Assembly: GCA_024763295.1 (NCBI GenBank)
Contig: JANTFU010000011.1
Location: 1 to 18,095 of the forward strand
Length of the DNA stretch: 18,095 nt
Source: Anaerolineales bacterium
GTDB taxonomy: Bacteria > Chloroflexota > Anaerolineae > Anaerolineales > Villigracilaceae
Direction: 5' to 3'
Part shown: piece after piece, positions 1 to 6,563 of the stretch
How positions within the stretch are numbered: position 1 is the first letter of the stretch
Layout of the letters: every line of letters starts with the position of its first letter
The notes under the pieces: model-generated
What the model was told of the DNA's origin: nothing
The model's input: the letters and a program-made list of their open reading frames with translations, nothing else
The model's database searches: none
Translations under genes and position numbers: made by a program

Positions 1-60
1 CCTTCTCCCATTTTGGGAGAGGGACGACCTGAGCGTAGCGAAAGGTCAGGGTAAGGGAAG
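1..60. repeat. Hairpin-rich dispersed intergenic repeat (REP-like)
   Basis: Two stem-loops lie side by side. The first pairs bases 4-10 (TCTCCCA) with 14-20 (TGGGAGA) around a TTT loop and can extend to 1-23 with one wobble pair. The second pairs GACCT (26-30) with AGGTC (43-47) around a 12-base loop. A GGTCAGGGTAAGGG tail follows. From memory, elements of this style (hairpin, then GACGA, then a GGTCAGGGTGAGGG-like tail) are scattered between genes in Anaerolineae and other environmental genomes; copy number cannot be tested here. It lies just past the mrdA stop, so it may also protect or end the mre transcript. The left edge is cut by the window. Confidence 0.55.
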
Positions 61-93
61 TTCCAACAACCTTTGAGTGCTCCTCCAAGTACT

Positions 94-105
94 ACGAGCG
101 CTCGT
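94..105. repeat. 12-base perfect palindrome
   Basis: ACGAGCGCTCGT is its own reverse complement and sits 23 bases past the mrdA stop codon. It could add to 3' end structure of the mre transcript, but no T-run follows it on the minus strand, so it is not a classical terminator. Its role is unknown. Confidence 0.4.
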
Positions 106-127
106 TATGCGAAAAGAAAAAAACGAG

Positions 128-2221
128 TTAATTCCCGCCACCTTCGGCAAGATCAATCGCTTTTAATTCAAAATAGGCATTCATCACACCTTCTACAACA
201 GGACCTGCCACACTAGCACCTTCACCGCCGTTGTACATAAACGCCATAATAACGATTTCAGGGTCTTCATAAGGAGCATAGGCGATTGTCCACGAGTGTG
301 TGGGCCAGTTCCCAAAAGTGCAACGATTGGCTGCCAAAGCAACATCGTCGCAGTATTCAGCCGTGCCCGTTTTACCGGCAACCGCAACCGGAAAATCGCC
401 AAAAATCGCGTTCAGCGTACCAAAGGTCGTGTCGGTGACAGCAAGCCGCATCCCGGCTTGAACTTGCTCAACCACATAGGGATCAACCGTGCTTTTGGTA
501 TCCATTTCCAGACAAAAGCCGCCGTCGCAATCGTAATTGGTAATCAGCGGATCTTGCGTAATATCCCATTTCACGCGCGGCACAAAGGGTTTCAAAATAC
601 GCCCTTCGTCATCGCGCTCCTGATAGATAATGGTCGGCTGCATCAATTTACCATCATTGGCAATCGTCGCCCCGGACATAAGTACCTGCATTGGAGTTGC
701 CAGCACATATCCCTGACCAACACTGGCAATATATGTATCACCCGTTGACCAGTTTTCACCTTGATTAATGCGTTTCCATTGAGGATCGGGAATGAGACCA
801 TCTGCCTCGCCGGGCAATTCTATTCCCGAAGGGGCACCATACCCCAACGCACGAGCGTATTCGCCCAAGCGTAAAATTCCGAGTCCTTCAGGAATTTCAT
901 CTTTATATCCACCACCGAGTTTATAGAAACAAACATTACTGGAGTACGCAATACAGCGCTTGAAGCTGATCGTCCCAAAACCAGCGGGGTTTTGGTCGTA
1001 AATCCAATCAACAAAGGCTTGCTCGCGCCCGGGGTCATTGGGTGAATAGCGATTTTCAAGAATCAATCGACCGGGCGCCTCGATAATCTGGTCGACGGTG
1101 ACAATGCCTTCGTTCAAGGAGCCGGTTGCCGTCGAGAGCTTAAAAACCGAGCCGGGCGGATATTCGCTTGAGATGGCATTGTTGAGAAGCGGATTGCGGG
1201 GGTCAAGGCTAAGCTGCTGATAATAATATGCCGGAATAAAGCGCGCAAAGCGATTATTTTCGTAGGTGGGATAAGAAACCATCGCCAAAACTTCTCCCGT
1301 TTTAGGGTTCATCGCAATCGTTACCCCGCTGGAAATACGAATTTTTCCAAAGTATCGGTTCCAGCCATTGATTTCGTTGAGCAAAACTCCCTCGGCTGCT
1401 TTTTGCAAGCGGTAGTCGATGGTTAGGCGCACATTTCTGCCGGGAACAGCAGCCACCGGCTCTTCCAGATTGCGCAACTCTTCTCCGGCAACATCGACTT
1501 CGACCACGCGCGAGCCGTTTCTACCCGCCAGAATATCCTGCAAAGTGGCTTCTACGCCGGCGTAGCCAATTTTGTCACGCCCGGCAACAAAGCCAAGGGC
1601 TTCATATTCTTCCACCTGCGTGGCAGGAATGGGTCCTAAAAAGCCAATGATATTGGCGGTGGTTGAACCGGTTGGATAGTCGCGAATCGGCTCGATTTGG
1701 ACAGAAACGCCAGGCCAACCGACAGCCTTTTCACGCACGATGCGCGCGGTTTCATCACTAACATCACAACTGACCGGCACAGGCTTATATGGGGCAAGGG
1801 AGTTTCCCAACTCAACTAACTGCGCAATGCCTGGACCCGGCACACAAGCAGCGAACAATTTGGCATCATCGACCGTGCCGCTGTTAACCGGTACATCAAT
1901 AATTTCGGAAAGTTCGCGATAAATACGCTGGATATCCGCCTGATCATCGGGCAAATAGGCTGGCGTGATAACGACATTATACGAAGCAACATTGCGTGCC
2001 AAAATAACGCCATTTCGATCGTAGATAATACCGCGAGACGTCGGGACACTGATTTCAACCGTGTAATTATCCGTTGCGCGGACATGCCAGTTATCGCCTT
2101 GCAAAACCTGCAAACTGAAAAGACGAGAAAGTAAAAGCGCAAAAACAACCGCCGCGCCGACATAAAACGTGATAACGCGCCACGGTTCGGTGCGGAAGTC
2201 AGAAGGGGTTGATGTACTCAT
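128..2221 (-). CDS. mrdA: Penicillin-binding protein 2, peptidoglycan transpeptidase of the elongasome
   Basis: This is a class B penicillin-binding protein (697 aa) that cross-links peptidoglycan during lateral wall growth, anchored in the membrane and acting outside. One TM helix spans about residues 16-38. The dimerisation/pedestal domain carries TSRGIIYDRNG (61-71). The transpeptidase motifs are complete: SVFK (nucleophile S358, K361), SSN (427-429) and KTG (617-619). Its ATG overlaps the mreD stop as ATGA, so the two are translationally coupled. It is the last gene of the mre operon; rodA, its usual glycosyltransferase partner, is not in the window. Oddly, it has eight cysteines, all on the outer side and in close pairs (126/152, 423/431, 565/570, 624/634), one pair just after KTG. 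The family is certain; choice of PBP2 over other class B PBPs rests on the mre context. Confidence 0.95.
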   Translation of the reverse strand: MSTSTPSDFRTEPWRVITFYVGAAVVFALLLSRLFSLQVLQGDNWHVRATDNYTVEISVPTSRGIIYDRNGVILARNVASYNVVITPAYLPDDQADIQRIYRELSEIIDVPVNSGTVDDAKLFAACVPGPGIAQLVELGNSLAPYKPVPVSCDVSDETARIVREKAVGWPGVSVQIEPIRDYPTGSTTANIIGFLGPIPATQVEEYEALGFVAGRDKIGYAGVEATLQDILAGRNGSRVVEVDVAGEELRNLEEPVAAVPGRNVRLTIDYRLQKAAEGVLLNEINGWNRYFGKIRISSGVTIAMNPKTGEVLAMVSYPTYENNRFARFIPAYYYQQLSLDPRNPLLNNAISSEYPPGSVFKLSTATGSLNEGIVTVDQIIEAPGRLILENRYSPNDPGREQAFVDWIYDQNPAGFGTISFKRCIAYSSNVCFYKLGGGYKDEIPEGLGILRLGEYARALGYGAPSGIELPGEADGLIPDPQWKRINQGENWSTGDTYIASVGQGYVLATPMQVLMSGATIANDGKLMQPTIIYQERDDEGRILKPFVPRVKWDITQDPLITNYDCDGGFCLEMDTKSTVDPYVVEQVQAGMRLAVTDTTFGTLNAIFGDFPVAVAGKTGTAEYCDDVALAANRCTFGNWPTHSWTIAYAPYEDPEIVIMAFMYNGGEGASVAGPVVEGVMNAYFELKAIDLAEGGGN

Positions 2222-2721
2222 GCGTCTTCATCCTCGATATCGTAAACCCATACAGCTAAATCTCTCAAAATAGGAAAAGCAAACAACGCTAAAGACAAGT
2301 TGATAAATAAGCTCGGTAAAGTCACCACACTTAAGGCATCCGCGAAGGCTAAGGCACTGCCCATAAAGCGCAAGACCAGAATACTCAAAAAATGTGTAAT
2401 CAGCGTACCGATAAAAACGACCACAAACATCCCCAAAAGCGGTGTTTGCCAAATGCGGCGTACCAACGCTCGCGCAAAAAGAGCCGTAATCACATAACCT
2501 ACTACGGGCACCACCCACGGCATAGCGGAAGTCCAGCCTACGAGGAAACCGGCAAAAATTGCCCAGTGAATCGATGTCTGGGCGCGCTTCTGCAATGACC
2601 AAGCCGCCACGACCACTAAAAGCAAATCGGCGTATCCACTTAATAAAGAGATACGACTCGTAATTGCCATCTGTATCACTAATACGATGGACAACAAGGG
2701 TAAAGCGATTAGTTCCTTCAC
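2218..2721 (-). CDS. mreD: Rod shape-determining membrane protein MreD
   Basis: A small, very hydrophobic protein (167 aa) with about five TM segments, the usual size and style of MreD, which links MreC and the PBP2/RodA machinery in the membrane. Sequence conservation in this family is low, so the call rests on size, hydrophobicity and position between mreC and mrdA. The start is GTG (2719-2721), three bases after the mreC stop, and no Shine-Dalgarno sequence is visible, which suggests coupling to mreC translation. Its stop overlaps the mrdA start by four bases. A later ATG (residue 18) is possible but would remove the first TM segment. Confidence 0.88.
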   Translation of the reverse strand: MKELIALPLLSIVLVIQMAITSRISLLSGYADLLLVVVAAWSLQKRAQTSIHWAIFAGFLVGWTSAMPWVVPVVGYVITALFARALVRRIWQTPLLGMFVVVFIGTLITHFLSILVLRFMGSALAFADALSVVTLPSLFINLSLALFAFPILRDLAVWVYDIEDEDA

Positions 2722-2724
2722 GGG

Positions 2725-3570
2725 TTAAGGGGTTTCGTCCGGGAGTAGCGGTGTGACGTCCACCGGCTTGAAATTCATAATCACCAACACAATCTCCAGA
2801 CGAGAAAAATCGACAGTCGATTGCACGGAGGCTTGCTGGAAAAGTTCGTAATCGCGTTTGCGGAGATTTAGAAGCTGCCCCACCAGCAAATCGGAGGGAT
2901 AGTCACCACCCAAGCCGGATGTCAGCACAACATCGCCTTCCTGTACTGTAACGTCTTGCGAAATCATTTCTAGCCCAAGATCGCCGGTCACGGACCCGAC
3001 GAGAAGTGCATCGGTATCTGCGCTCTGCAAACGAACATTAACGGCAGAACCGGGGTCGGTAATTAATTGGACGCGCGATGCGTCGGCAATGACCGCATCG
3101 ATTCGCCCGACAAGTCCCTGATTCGTGACGACAGGCATCCCGCGCCGAATCCCATCATTGGAGCCGACGTTAATGATCACATAATGCAAAAAGGGGCTAG
3201 GGTCACGCCCGATCACCGATGCGGCTTTATAAATACTTTCGGGGTTACTTTGCGAGAAATCGACCAACGCGGCGAGCACTTCCGTATCCTTGAGTTGCTG
3301 TTGAAGTTGAATAACCTGCGTTTGCAAACCAGAAATTTCAGCTTCAAGCTGTGCATTTTGATTTTGCAAATAAACAACATCGCTGGGCGCGCTGAGAATA
3401 TCGCGAATGGTCAGAAAACGATCGGAAACCCAGGTTTGTACGCCCACCAATGAACGGGAAACCTGATTGGATGCAGTACTAAAATACCCACCAAATGCCA
3501 ACGCCAAAATTCCCCCGACAATTAAAAAAATGATCGTGCTTTGTAAAGAACCTGAAAAATTATCTTTCAT
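2725..3570 (-). CDS. mreC: Cell shape-determining protein MreC
   Basis: MreC (281 aa) is the extracytoplasmic scaffold that activates PBP2 and links it to MreB. The sequence shows a short cytoplasmic N-terminus, one TM helix (about residues 12-30), a coiled coil (about 65-97, rich in Q, L and E) and a C-terminal beta-rich region (about 120-265), with the typical GRDPSPF and GLVGRI segments. It follows mreB by 54 bases. No Shine-Dalgarno sequence precedes the ATG; instead a stem ending in CCCC abuts the start codon (separate entry), so translation may depend on RNA folding or coupling. Confidence 0.95.
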   Translation of the reverse strand: MKDNFSGSLQSTIIFLIVGGILALAFGGYFSTASNQVSRSLVGVQTWVSDRFLTIRDILSAPSDVVYLQNQNAQLEAEISGLQTQVIQLQQQLKDTEVLAALVDFSQSNPESIYKAASVIGRDPSPFLHYVIINVGSNDGIRRGMPVVTNQGLVGRIDAVIADASRVQLITDPGSAVNVRLQSADTDALLVGSVTGDLGLEMISQDVTVQEGDVVLTSGLGGDYPSDLLVGQLLNLRKRDYELFQQASVQSTVDFSRLEIVLVIMNFKPVDVTPLLPDETP

Positions 3571-3621
3571 GGGGATTTATCAATAAAGCAAACAGGAAAT
3601 CCCCCCATAGTTTTTGGGGAG
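3571..3621 (-). promoter_or_regulatory. Mutually exclusive hairpins between mreB and mreC
   Basis: On the mRNA (minus) strand a run of six Gs (3606-3601) can pair in two ways. It can pair with CUCCCC upstream (3621-3616): six pairs including one G-U, nine-base loop. Or GGGGAUUU (3604-3597) can pair with AAAUCCCC (3578-3571): eight pairs, 18-base loop. The second stem ends directly at the mreC AUG (3570) and would bury its 5' flank; the first leaves it free. Pairing is seen in the sequence; a regulatory role is inference. Confidence 0.4.
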
Positions 3622-3624
3622 AAA

Positions 3625-4683
3625 TTAACGCCCGCGTTCTAAACCGGCAAGATAGGGCGAAAGATTATCAAAATCGTCATAAATCATCCCTGCACCGCGT
3701 GCTACGCAGGTCAGCGGATCTTCAGCTGCCCAAGTTCGCAAGCGCGTATCTTCAGTAAGACGGCGATCCAAACCTTGCAAGAGCGCGCCGCCGCCAGCCA
3801 GACAAACGCCTAAATCCATCAGGTCGCCAATAATCGCGGGCGGGATTTCGTCCAGCGCATCGCGGACGGTATCAACAATCACTTGCACGGAATTGGCAAG
3901 CGCTTCACGAATTTCTACGGATGAAACTTCAACGGTTTCCGGTAAGCCCGTAACGAGATTACGTCCACGCACTTCCATTGTTTTTTCTTTGTCAAGCGGG
4001 AAGGCGGAACCGATCTCCATTTTTACTTTTTCGGCGATGCCTTGCCCAATCAATAAATTATATTTATTGCGCAAATATTGGATAATGTCTTGATCCATTT
4101 CATCACCGGCAACACGCAAAGAACGCGATGCAACCACACCACTCATCGACATCACGGCAACTTCAGTTGTACCACCACCAATATCAACAACCATACTACC
4201 GCGCGTCTCGCCAACCGGTAAACCAGCGCCCAATGCCGCCGCGATTGGCTCTTCAATGAGAAATGCCTGTCTGGCACCAGCAGCCATCGCCGCATCGTAA
4301 ACCGCACGTTTTTCAACTTCCGTTACACCGGCAGGAATACCGATTACAACACGCGGTTTGGGCAAAGGGACAACACTCTGCTCATGCACGCGCCCGATAA
4401 AATATTCAAGCATAATCTGCGTAATGTCAAACTCGGAGATGACGCCATCATGCAGCGGGCGTACTGCCAGGACGTTCTTCGGTGTGCGTCCAACCATCTC
4501 TTTGGCTGCCATACCAATCGCCAAAGGGCGACGCGAACGCTTATCAATTGTGACCCAAGAAGGTTCATTGATAACAATCCCTTTTCCGCGCACGTTGACC
4601 AGTGTGTTCGCCGTACCAAGATCAATGCCAATATCAAGAGAAAAGAGACCTAAAAGCCAGTTGAGTGGGTTGAAAAAAGCCAA
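3625..4683 (-). CDS. mreB: Rod shape-determining protein MreB (actin homologue)
   Basis: MreB forms membrane-bound filaments that steer the elongasome. The actin-fold nucleotide motifs are present: phosphate 1 (DIGIDLGTANTLV, residues 17-29), phosphate 2 (VVDIGGGTTEVAVMS) and the adenosine motif (LAGGGALL). I place the start at TTG 4681-4683, giving 352 aa, the usual length. The TTG has an AGAGGA Shine-Dalgarno eight bases upstream (4692-4697). The in-frame ATG at 4770 gives 29 extra residues but lies upstream of the likely transcription start, on the -35 box. The protein then begins MAFFNPLNWLLGLFSLDIGI, whose first 14 residues are strongly hydrophobic or amphipathic and could serve as membrane anchor, as known for the MreB N-terminus elsewhere. 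First gene of the mreB-mreC-mreD-mrdA operon. Confidence 0.96.
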   Translation of the reverse strand: MAFFNPLNWLLGLFSLDIGIDLGTANTLVNVRGKGIVINEPSWVTIDKRSRRPLAIGMAAKEMVGRTPKNVLAVRPLHDGVISEFDITQIMLEYFIGRVHEQSVVPLPKPRVVIGIPAGVTEVEKRAVYDAAMAAGARQAFLIEEPIAAALGAGLPVGETRGSMVVDIGGGTTEVAVMSMSGVVASRSLRVAGDEMDQDIIQYLRNKYNLLIGQGIAEKVKMEIGSAFPLDKEKTMEVRGRNLVTGLPETVEVSSVEIREALANSVQVIVDTVRDALDEIPPAIIGDLMDLGVCLAGGGALLQGLDRRLTEDTRLRTWAAEDPLTCVARGAGMIYDDFDNLSPYLAGLERGR

Positions 4684-4691
4684 GTAAAATG

Positions 4692-4697
4692 TCCTCT
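4692..4697 (-). promoter_or_regulatory. Ribosome binding site fixing the TTG start of mreB
   Basis: AGAGGA on the minus strand ends eight bases before TTG 4683. The purine nucleoside phosphorylase gene in the same window has the same AGAGGAC core before its start, which supports this as a genuine local Shine-Dalgarno. Confidence 0.7.
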
Positions 4698-4741
4698 GTG
4701 CAAGGTTTCCGTAAAGTATTCTTCGGTGTAGAAGCTCGGTG

Positions 4742-4770
4742 ATTATAGCAAAGATACCTAGCATCTGCAA
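4742..4770 (-). promoter_or_regulatory. Promoter of the mreBCD-mrdA operon
   Basis: On the minus strand, -35 TTGCAG (4770-4765), a 17-base spacer and a perfect -10 TATAAT (4747-4742) preceded by TGC, making an extended -10. Transcription should begin near 4735, leaving a leader of about 50 bases before the TTG start of mreB. Confidence 0.75.
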
Positions 4771-4814
4771 CGCTGATAAATTGCGCGAAACTTCTTGGTA
4801 AAAAACGGGTTAAA

Positions 4815-4836
4815 TATAAAGACTACCTATTAGAAT
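4815..4836 (+). promoter_or_regulatory. Possible degV promoter -10 elements
   Basis: Two -10-like boxes, TATAAA (4815-4820) and TAGAAT (4831-4836), lie 38-59 bases before the degV start. Neither has a good -35 at standard spacing (best GTTAAA or TTAAAT, at 4809-4815, for the second). A degV promoter must lie here because the upstream gene is divergent, but the exact site is uncertain. Confidence 0.35.
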
Positions 4837-4873
4837 CATTGAGCAAGAAAATCATACTACCTCTGGAGGACTT

Positions 4874-5731
4874 ATGTCTAAGAAAGTTGCCCTTATTACC
4901 GATAGCACCGCTTATCTTCCGCAAGAGCTAACGAAGAAACACAACATCACCGTTTTGCCTCTTGAAGTGATCTGGGGGGAAGAAACACTAAAAGACGGCA
5001 TCGACATTTCGCCGAGCGAATTTTACGAGCGCCTGCAAACTTCAAAAGTAATGCCTTCAACCTCCCAAGTCACCATTCCGCACATGCAAGCTGCCTTTGA
5101 ACGCTTGGTTGCGGAGGATTATGATGTCTTGGGGATTTTCATTTCTGAAAAGCTTTCCGGCACGCTCAATTCCGCTGCGCAAGGAAAACTCGCAATGAGC
5201 AGCGGTCAAGAACATGTCCATCTTTTTGATTCAGCCACAACCGCAATGGCGCTGGGCTGGCAAGTGCTAGCTGTCGCGCGCGCCGCGCAAGATGGTGCCA
5301 GTATTCAGGATTGCCTTGCTCTGGCAGAGAAAGCCCGCGCTAATACAGGGGTCTATTTTGCGGTGGATACGCTCGAGTTCCTGCATCGTGGCGGGCGCAT
5401 TGGTGGAGCAAAACGCTTACTGGGCACCATGATGAAAGTCAAGCCGGTACTTTCGGTACAGGGCGGTGTCGTCGAATCCATCGAAAGCGTGCGCACCAAA
5501 CGCAAAGCGCAGGCACGCGTTTTGGATATTATCGCTGAAGAAATCGGCGATCGCAGTCCGATTTCACTGGCAACCATCCAATCGAATGCCGCAGAGGACG
5601 CCAAAGCACTGCTCGCAATGGCGCGAGAACGCCTAGACGTGAAAGAAGAGATTTACTCAGAAGTCAGCCCTGTAATCGGCACGCATGTTGGTCCCGGTAC
5701 GGTCGGCTTGGCATATATGGCAGGCATCTAA
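4874..5731 (+). CDS. DegV family fatty-acid-binding protein
   Basis: DegV/FakB-type proteins (here 285 aa) bind a fatty acid in a deep pocket and, in Firmicutes, present exogenous fatty acids to the kinase FakA. Signature segments are present: ITDSTAYLP (8-16), PSTSQ (61-65), SGTLNSA (95-101), LEFLHRGGRIGG (167-178) and SPVIGTHVGPGTVGLAY (265-281). The start has a strong GGAGGA (4865-4870) three bases before ATG. It is the only complete plus-strand gene here, divergent from mreB and ended by the hairpin at 5746-5777. No FakA-type kinase lies in the window, so the partner must be elsewhere or absent. Family assignment is firm; ligand is inferred from the family. Confidence 0.93.
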   Translation: MSKKVALITDSTAYLPQELTKKHNITVLPLEVIWGEETLKDGIDISPSEFYERLQTSKVMPSTSQVTIPHMQAAFERLVAEDYDVLGIFISEKLSGTLNSAAQGKLAMSSGQEHVHLFDSATTAMALGWQVLAVARAAQDGASIQDCLALAEKARANTGVYFAVDTLEFLHRGGRIGGAKRLLGTMMKVKPVLSVQGGVVESIESVRTKRKAQARVLDIIAEEIGDRSPISLATIQSNAAEDAKALLAMARERLDVKEEIYSEVSPVIGTHVGPGTVGLAYMAGI

Positions 5732-5745
5732 CGATCATCAGGAAG

Positions 5746-5779
5746 AAAAAAGCTCTGCGCTTTCGCAGAGCTTTTTTTT
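5746..5779. terminator. Bidirectional rho-independent terminator
   Basis: GCTCTGCG (5752-5759) pairs with CGCAGAGC (5764-5771) around a CTTT loop. A-tract 5746-5751 and T-tract 5772-5779 extend the stem and supply the U-run on both strands. It lies 15 bases after the degV stop and 18 bases past the end of the convergent hydrolase gene, so it ends both transcripts. Confidence 0.93.
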
Positions 5780-5797
5780 GTTTAAGTGAACAAGCAG

Positions 5798-6550
5798 CTA
5801 TAAAGTAAACGTCATCATATCTTTCACAAGAAAAGCATTTTCGCCAAAGACTTTTTGAGCATCGTCCAAGGTGCTCTCAAGCGCAAATTCGCCTGTGGGA
5901 TAATGAATTAGCGCCAATTTCTTAGCATTCGCACGCAGCGCCAACGCTGCGGCTTGCTTTGATGAAGTATGTCCAAAAAACTCTCCAGCAGCCTCATGGA
6001 TGAGCAAGTCGGCATCTTGCGCCAATCGCAAAACTTCATCGCAGAGAGCGGTATCACAGGAATAGGCAAGCACCTTTCCGCCAGCCAACTCGATGCGCAT
6101 TCCAACAGTGGGGATCATGTGTTGTACTTCGGATGTGTAGAGATTAAAGGTATCCGCCTGAATGGCGGCATATCTTTCCGTTGACGGAAGCCTCTTAAAG
6201 GTCACGGGGAAGAAGTCGGGCCATTGTTCCCAGTCGAAGGCATCCATTAAATTTTCCAAACGATCCAATGCATGCGCCAAACCATAGACCGTCAAGGGCG
6301 ATTTTCGCCCGCGTAACCACATATCCATAAGAAAAAGCGGTACACCTGAAACATGATCCGGATGAAAATGGGTCACAATCAAGTCTGTTACGCTTTCGTG
6401 ATCCATGCCCAGTTTTGCCAACTTCAACAAAGGATTTGACGGGCTATCTATCAAAACAATTCGCTCGCCACTTTGAAAAATCATGTGTGCGTTCTCGGCG
6501 TCCTCTGTGGCGATTGCGCTCGACGAACCCAAAATTGTTAATTTTGCCAT
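5798..6550 (-). CDS. Metallo-beta-lactamase-fold hydrolase (RNase Z/ElaC-like group)
   Basis: A 250-aa metal-dependent hydrolase. The zinc motif THFHPDH gives H61, H63, D65 and H66; further ligands are likely H144 (VQHMIPTVG), D166 (SCDT) and H216 (LIHYPTG). The segment LAQDADLLIHEAAGE...HTSSKQAA (from about 177) matches the layout of the RNase Z/ElaC and arylsulfatase-like branch, but the exosite arm of tRNase Z is not evident, so the substrate is unknown. The N-terminus lacks the usual GTGG-type loop (LGSSSAIATEDAE instead). It starts 13 bases after the stop of the ABC permease with a GGAG site, so it is the last gene of the ABC operon. It could process a small molecule linked to the transporter, but that is only inference. 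Confidence 0.87.
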   Translation of the reverse strand: MAKLTILGSSSAIATEDAENAHMIFQSGERIVLIDSPSNPLLKLAKLGMDHESVTDLIVTHFHPDHVSGVPLFLMDMWLRGRKSPLTVYGLAHALDRLENLMDAFDWEQWPDFFPVTFKRLPSTERYAAIQADTFNLYTSEVQHMIPTVGMRIELAGGKVLAYSCDTALCDEVLRLAQDADLLIHEAAGEFFGHTSSKQAAALALRANAKKLALIHYPTGEFALESTLDDAQKVFGENAFLVKDMMTFTL

Positions 6551-6563
6551 ACTGCTCCAAAAA

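Noticed and set aside
4684..4770. 29-residue N-terminal extension of MreB from ATG 4770
   Set aside because: The ATG lies on the -35 element and upstream of the predicted transcription start; the TTG with Shine-Dalgarno gives the usual MreB length.
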